Below are positions 39,709 to 42,705 of a stretch of 42,705 nucleotides of DNA, in pieces. The DNA is taken from the NCBI GenBank assembly GCA_002422205.1, contig DITS01000052.1, positions 1 through 42,705 of the forward strand, read 5' to 3'. Position 1 is the first letter of the stretch, and each line of letters opens with the position of its first letter. The notes beneath the pieces are model-generated. The model ran no database searches, was not told the DNA's origin, and saw nothing but the letters and a program-made list of their open reading frames with translations. This DNA is from Alphaproteobacteria bacterium UBA6178. GTDB lineage: Bacteria > Pseudomonadota > Alphaproteobacteria > Rickettsiales > UBA3002. The translations under genes were made by a program, and so were the position numbers.

Positions 39709-39741
39709 TTGATCTTGTATGAATTAATCTATATAAGATCA
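39709..39741 (+). promoter_or_regulatory. Promoter with operator-like dyad for the rrf2 operon
   Basis: TTGATC (39709-39714) and TATAAG (39732-39737) are 17 bp apart. TGATCTT (39710-39716) and AAGATCA (39735-39741) form a perfect 7-bp inverted repeat that spans both boxes, so a bound dimer would block the promoter. Autoregulation by the Rrf2 protein is likely by analogy. Confidence 0.6.
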
Positions 39742-39754
39742 GTAGGGATTAAAT

Positions 39755-40192
39755 ATGTTATCCATGAAAGCCAAATATGCGCTCCGCGCACTTATCATGA
39801 TGTCGGCGCAGGATAAAAAGCTGCAGGCCCGCCTCATTGCCGAACAGGCCGACGTCCCTCCTAAATTTCTCGAAACCATTCTCGCCGAATTAAAGCAGCA
39901 CGGGCTGGTAGACAGCAAACGCGGCATTTTCGGCGGTTATTTCCTCGCTCGCCGCCCCGAAGATATCATGGTCGGCGATGTGGTGCGCCTGCTCGATGGC
40001 TCACTCGCGCCCCTGCCCTGCGCCAGCGTCCACCATTACGTCAAATGCGATGATTGCGAAAACGAAGACACTTGCGTCATCCGCAAAATCATGATCGATG
40101 TGCGCAACGCCGTCTCGAACGTCCTCGACACGCAAAATCTACGCGACCTCATCCAGCTGTCGCCCAAACACAGCCAATTCATTTTCTGGTAA
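39755..40192 (+). CDS. Rrf2-family transcriptional regulator
   Basis: A 145-residue Rrf2 protein. The winged-helix part (about 1-75: MLSMKAKYALRALIMM, LIAEQADVPPKFLETILAEL, GIFGGYFLARRPEDI) is followed by a linker with four Cys (LPCASVHHYVKCDDCENEDTC). Three Cys in such a stretch bind an Fe-S cluster in IscR, NsrR and RirA, so redox, NO or iron sensing is likely. It heads an operon with a DUF6356 protein and an FAD protein, the first gap being 15 bp. The promoter dyad suggests autorepression. Confidence 0.92.
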   Translation: MLSMKAKYALRALIMMSAQDKKLQARLIAEQADVPPKFLETILAELKQHGLVDSKRGIFGGYFLARRPEDIMVGDVVRLLDGSLAPLPCASVHHYVKCDDCENEDTCVIRKIMIDVRNAVSNVLDTQNLRDLIQLSPKHSQFIFW

Positions 40193-40207
40193 GCCAAGGA
40201 GGAATCC

Positions 40208-40507
40208 ATGACCAAATCCCAACGCGAAATCGCTCTCGATAGAATCAAGCAATTGCAGGACCAGCTCGAGCATCACTTCACCGAGCACCCCAAACAAACG
40301 GGAGAAAGCTACTGGCAGCATTTATGGTTCACCACCCGCATGACCTTGCGCATGCTCTACACCAGCGCCGCGCTGATGATCCACGGCCTGTTCCCCTTCA
40401 TGCTCGTACGCACCGCCAGCTTGCAAATGGAAAAAATGTATCTCACCATGCTCACGCGCAAGCCCAAAGCCAAGCCCGAGGATGAACAATATGGTGCCCA
40501 TATATGA
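40208..40507 (+). CDS. DUF6356 family protein
   Basis: A 99-residue protein with the HPKQTGESYWQHLWFTTRMT motif and a hydrophobic segment LYTSAALMIHGLFPFMLVRT, which matches DUF6356 as I remember it. The function is unknown; the His residues (HHFTEHP, GESYWQH, MIHG) might bind a metal or haem. A strong AAGGAGG precedes it. Its stop overlaps the start of the FAD protein gene (ATGA). Confidence 0.8.
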   Translation: MTKSQREIALDRIKQLQDQLEHHFTEHPKQTGESYWQHLWFTTRMTLRMLYTSAALMIHGLFPFMLVRTASLQMEKMYLTMLTRKPKAKPEDEQYGAHI

Positions 40508-41823
40508 GCGCATCCGCCGAGTATGACATCAATATTATCGGCGCGGGCTTTTCCGGCCTTATGCTGCTCGCCCATCTGGTAGAGCAGGCCAACACGCCCT
40601 TGCACATCGCCATCTGCGACGGCTCACCCCATCGCTGGCTTGGCCCCGCTTACGCCACACAGCGGCTGGAGCATTTACTCAATGTCCCCGCCAACCGCAT
40701 GGGCGCCTACCCCGACAAGCCCGAAGGTTTCTACATTTGGCTGCAATCCGATGCGGGCCTCGCCGCACGCAAAACCCGCAACGACAAACATGTCTATAGC
40801 GAGGGCGATTTTGTCCCGCGCTGCCTCTATGGCGATTATCTGCTCACCATCCTCGCCGCCACCCGCGCCTTAGCCACCACGAAAAACATCCACATCACCA
40901 ATATCCACCACATGGTCAGCGCCATCACGCCTGTCGATCAGCAATACCAAATTCAGGCAGGCGAGGATACATTAACCGCCGCTCGCATCGCACTATGCTG
41001 CGGCAATCCCTTCCACCCCGCCGACCAGCGCGACTGGATCACTTCCCCATGGCAGCAGGATTTTGCTGCCATCGTCAAAACCAAACCGCGCAGCATCACC
41101 ATCCTCGGCACCGGCCTCACCGCCGTCGATACCATCATCAGCCTGCTTGATGCGGCCTATAACGGCCCGATCGATTGTTATTCGCGTAATGGCTGGCTGC
41201 CACAGCCCCACCCGCGCCGCGCCACTATGTTCGACATCAGCCCATGGCTTGCCAAGCTGCATACCCCGCCCCACGCTAAGCGCCTGCTTAATCTACGCCA
41301 CGCCATTACCGGAGCTGCCACCACCAACACCCATTGGCAAGCCGTCATCGACGCGCTGCGCCCGCACACCATTCCGCAATGGCAAACCTATTCCGTAAAC
41401 GAAAAGAAACGCTTTCTAGCTCGTTATTTCACCTTATGGAATATTCACCGCCACCGTATGGCCCCGCAATTATGGGACCGCTTACAACATGCCAGACAAA
41501 GCGGCCAGTTGCGCATCCACCGCATCACCGCCACCTTAAAGCTCAATCCGCCATGGCAACGCGCCGATCTGGTGTTCGATTGCACCGGCCCGCGCTACCA
41601 CACCCCCGCGCCCATCATCGCCTCGCTGCTCGAGCACCGCCTCATCACCGCGCATGCCACCGGTGCCGGTCTCTCCGCCGATGCGCAAAACCGCGTCAGC
41701 TCACCCGCTGTTCCACCCATCTATGCCATCGGCGCATTACTGCTGGGCGAAAAACTCGAAACCACCGCCGTCCCCGAACTCCGTCACCAAACCAAACAAG
41801 TCGCCCAGGCCTTATTGAGCTAA
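40504..41823 (+). CDS. FAD/NAD(P)-binding protein
   Basis: A 439-residue flavoprotein of the FAD-NAD(P)-binding (NAD_binding_9) type. The N-terminal Rossmann motif INIIGAGFSGLMLLAHLVEQ is followed by LGPAYATQRLEHLLNVPANRMGAYPDKPEGFY (family signature, in part: HLLNVPANRMG). A second nucleotide-binding stretch is ITILGTGLTAVDTIISLLD, and a late VFDCTGPRYHTPAP and PPIYAIGALLLGE close the FAD fold. Substrate unknown. It is co-translated with the DUF6356 protein, under the Rrf2 regulator, so it may belong to a redox or metal response. Confidence 0.85.
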   Translation: MSASAEYDINIIGAGFSGLMLLAHLVEQANTPLHIAICDGSPHRWLGPAYATQRLEHLLNVPANRMGAYPDKPEGFYIWLQSDAGLAARKTRNDKHVYSEGDFVPRCLYGDYLLTILAATRALATTKNIHITNIHHMVSAITPVDQQYQIQAGEDTLTAARIALCCGNPFHPADQRDWITSPWQQDFAAIVKTKPRSITILGTGLTAVDTIISLLDAAYNGPIDCYSRNGWLPQPHPRRATMFDISPWLAKLHTPPHAKRLLNLRHAITGAATTNTHWQAVIDALRPHTIPQWQTYSVNEKKRFLARYFTLWNIHRHRMAPQLWDRLQHARQSGQLRIHRITATLKLNPPWQRADLVFDCTGPRYHTPAPIIASLLEHRLITAHATGAGLSADAQNRVSSPAVPPIYAIGALLLGEKLETTAVPELRHQTKQVAQALLS

Positions 41824-41827
41824 TCCC

Positions 41828-41891
41828 GTCATCCTGTTGAGCTAGCTCGTCATCCTGCGGCTCGCGAAGCGAGAGCGCAGGATCTCATGAG
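41828..41891. repeat. Palindromic repeat between convergent genes
   Basis: A stub GTCATCCTG (41828-41836) is followed by a full copy at 41849-41891: ATCCTGCG (41852-41859), nested CTCGC-GAA-GCGAG, then CGCAGGAT (41876-41883) and CTCATGAG. It is the same family as 6500-6541. It ends 6 bp from the lipB stop codon. Confidence 0.85.
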
Positions 41892-41897
41892 GGTATA

Positions 41898-42608
41898 TCA
41901 GCCACCAAATACTTTCCCAAACGCATCCCTCAACACCGCATCCACTTCTGCCATGCTCACCATCACCCCCAAATCATGCAACGACGTCACCCCATATTGC
42001 GAAATGCCACAAGGCACAATCCCGCTATAATGCGATAGGTCAGGATGCACATTCAGCGCAATCCCATGCGTACTGACCCATTGCTGCAACCGAATGCCCA
42101 GCGCCGCAATTTTCTTCTCACCTTCTGGCGTCTGCACCCACACACCCACACGCCCCTCACGTATTTCGCCCCTCACACCAAACTGCGCCAGCGTATGAAT
42201 CAGCCACTGCTCCAAATCCTTCACAAAAGCCCTAATGTCGGGCCGCACTTCCCCCTCCCCCTCAGGGAGAGGGCCGGGGTAAGAGTTCCTTGATTCACTG
42301 AACTCTGAACTCTGAACTCTGGACTCTACCAACTTTGGTCTTTTCAAATCCATCATCACATACGCCACCCGCTGCCCCGGCCCATGATAGGTATATTGCC
42401 CCCCACGCCCCGTTTCATGCACCGGAAACCGCCCCGCATCAATCAAATCATCGACGCGCGCCGAGCTGCCCGCTGTGTAAAGCGGCGGATGCTCCAGCAA
42501 CCACACCAGCTCATCGGCGCTGCCCTCACGAATCCTACGCGCACGCGCCTGCATGGTTGCTATCGCCGCATCATAAGGCTCGGGCTGTGTCGAAATCTGC
42601 CATTCCAT
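41898..42608 (-). CDS. lipB: Lipoyl(octanoyl) transferase with an in-frame repeat insert
   Basis: A 236-residue LipB, which moves octanoate from acyl carrier protein to lipoyl domains. Signatures are LLEHPPLYTAG, GRGGQYTYHGPGQRVAYVMMDL, the catalytic Lys in KIAALGIRLQQW and the catalytic Cys in GIVPCGISQYGVTSL. Between MMDLKR and DIRAFVKDLE, where family members have only a few residues, there are about 33 extra residues (KLVESRVQSSEFSES, then SYPGPLPEGEGEV). These are the translation of a heptamer array plus a hairpin repeat. The frame is kept and the active site complete, so the gene is probably functional. The start at 42608 matches the family N-terminus MEWQIS; ATG at 42626 is the alternative. 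Neither has a clear ribosome binding site. Confidence 0.9.
   Translation of the reverse strand: MEWQISTQPEPYDAAIATMQARARRIREGSADELVWLLEHPPLYTAGSSARVDDLIDAGRFPVHETGRGGQYTYHGPGQRVAYVMMDLKRPKLVESRVQSSEFSESRNSYPGPLPEGEGEVRPDIRAFVKDLEQWLIHTLAQFGVRGEIREGRVGVWVQTPEGEKKIAALGIRLQQWVSTHGIALNVHPDLSHYSGIVPCGISQYGVTSLHDLGVMVSMAEVDAVLRDAFGKVFGG
42240..42338. repeat. Composite repeat inserted within lipB
   Basis: Two modules lie side by side. Positions 42251-42283 hold a copy of the CCCTCTCCC-type hairpin with GGGAGAGGG and the GCCGGGGTAAGAG tail, related to 12632 and 13166. Positions 42296-42330 hold five heptamers: CACTGAA, CTCTGAA twice, CTCTGGA, CTCTACC. Units CTCTGAA and CTCTGGA also occur in the array at 5105. 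The insert is about 99 bp, a multiple of three, and free of stop codons in the lipB frame. Confidence 0.85.
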
Positions 42609-42679
42609 AAGCGCAGTCACTAGCATATCGGCACTTGCACACCAATCGTTATTTTGCTACACCACCCGCTCTACTATGT

Positions 42680-42705
42680 GCGGCCGTGGCGGAATTGGTA
42701 GACGC
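42680..42705 (+). tRNA. tRNA-Leu, 5' part cut by the window end
   Basis: GCGGCCGTGGCGGAATTGGT followed by AGACGC is the typical start of bacterial tRNA-Leu: acceptor strand GCGGCCG, U8, then the D arm with GGCGGAATTGGTAGACGC. Only the first 26 bases lie in the window, so the anticodon is not seen; the Leu call rests on the characteristic D arm. Confidence 0.88.

Noticed and set aside
42240..42338. Frameshift or pseudogene in lipB
   Set aside because: The insert length is a multiple of three, has no stop codon in the lipB frame, and both catalytic motifs downstream stay in frame.

Overview
The window reads as a chromosomal segment of an alphaproteobacterium of moderate GC content. The evidence is rluD beside an RpoH sigma factor, a ppx-rlmE-guaB-rsmB run, an M23 peptidase overlapping a bactofilin, a FolE/Maf/QueD-type cluster, DUF6356 and DUF3800 families, and four TTAA-N7-TTAA sites that match the CtrA box. 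I cannot place the genus. No transposase, integrase, phage or CRISPR genes were seen. The intergenic DNA, however, is unusually rich in small repeats.

Layout. 1-2.5 kb: a small membrane protein divergent from rluD, then rpoH with its own promoter, leader and terminator. 2.5-10.3 kb: arginine catabolism by the succinyltransferase (AST) route, as astA-astD-astB on the plus strand and astC plus an M20 hydrolase on the minus strand. The M20 enzyme probably takes the place of AstE. A DUF3800 gene sits between astC and the M20 gene. 10.4-13.8 kb: small secreted or hypothetical genes, an MBL-fold hydrolase and a stand-alone cyclic-nucleotide-binding protein. 13.9-21.9 kb: the most interesting locus. 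It holds a TPR protein, a 1139-residue FecR-domain protein ending in a TbpB-like barrel, a CHASE2 class III cyclase, and a TPR plus outer-membrane-barrel protein of the Slam/DUF560 (type XI secretion) kind. 22-24 kb: a second cyclic-nucleotide-binding protein and a GAF/HD-GYP protein. 24-26.3 kb: folE, maf and a duplicated QueD-like protein. 26.4-36.3 kb: a pentapeptide-repeat protein, then ppx, a DUF2125-like protein, rlmE, guaB, rsmB, M23 peptidase and bactofilin. 36.3-42.7 kb: a small membrane protein, mgtE, a membrane protein, an orphan gene, an Rrf2/DUF6356/FAD-protein operon, lipB and the 5' end of a tRNA-Leu gene.

How the genes work together. AstA, AstB, AstC, AstD and the M20 enzyme together would take arginine to glutamate and succinate. 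The FecR/TbpB-barrel protein is a plausible cargo of the Slam-like barrel. The adjacent cyclase, two HTH-less cNMP-binding proteins, HD-GYP protein and a CtrA-box promoter suggest regulation by second messengers and the cell cycle. FolE makes the substrate used by QueD-type enzymes.

Repeats. Two classes recur. One is BIME-like palindromes bounded by GTCAT/ATGAC, with several different hairpin cores. The other is tandem arrays with an exact 7-bp period but different unit sequences, at five places. One heptamer array plus a hairpin repeat lies in frame inside lipB. Another runs to 3 bp before the astB start codon and takes up the place of its ribosome binding site. A 119-bp MITE-like element with perfect 24-bp inverted ends separates guaB and rsmB and is itself built of heptamers.
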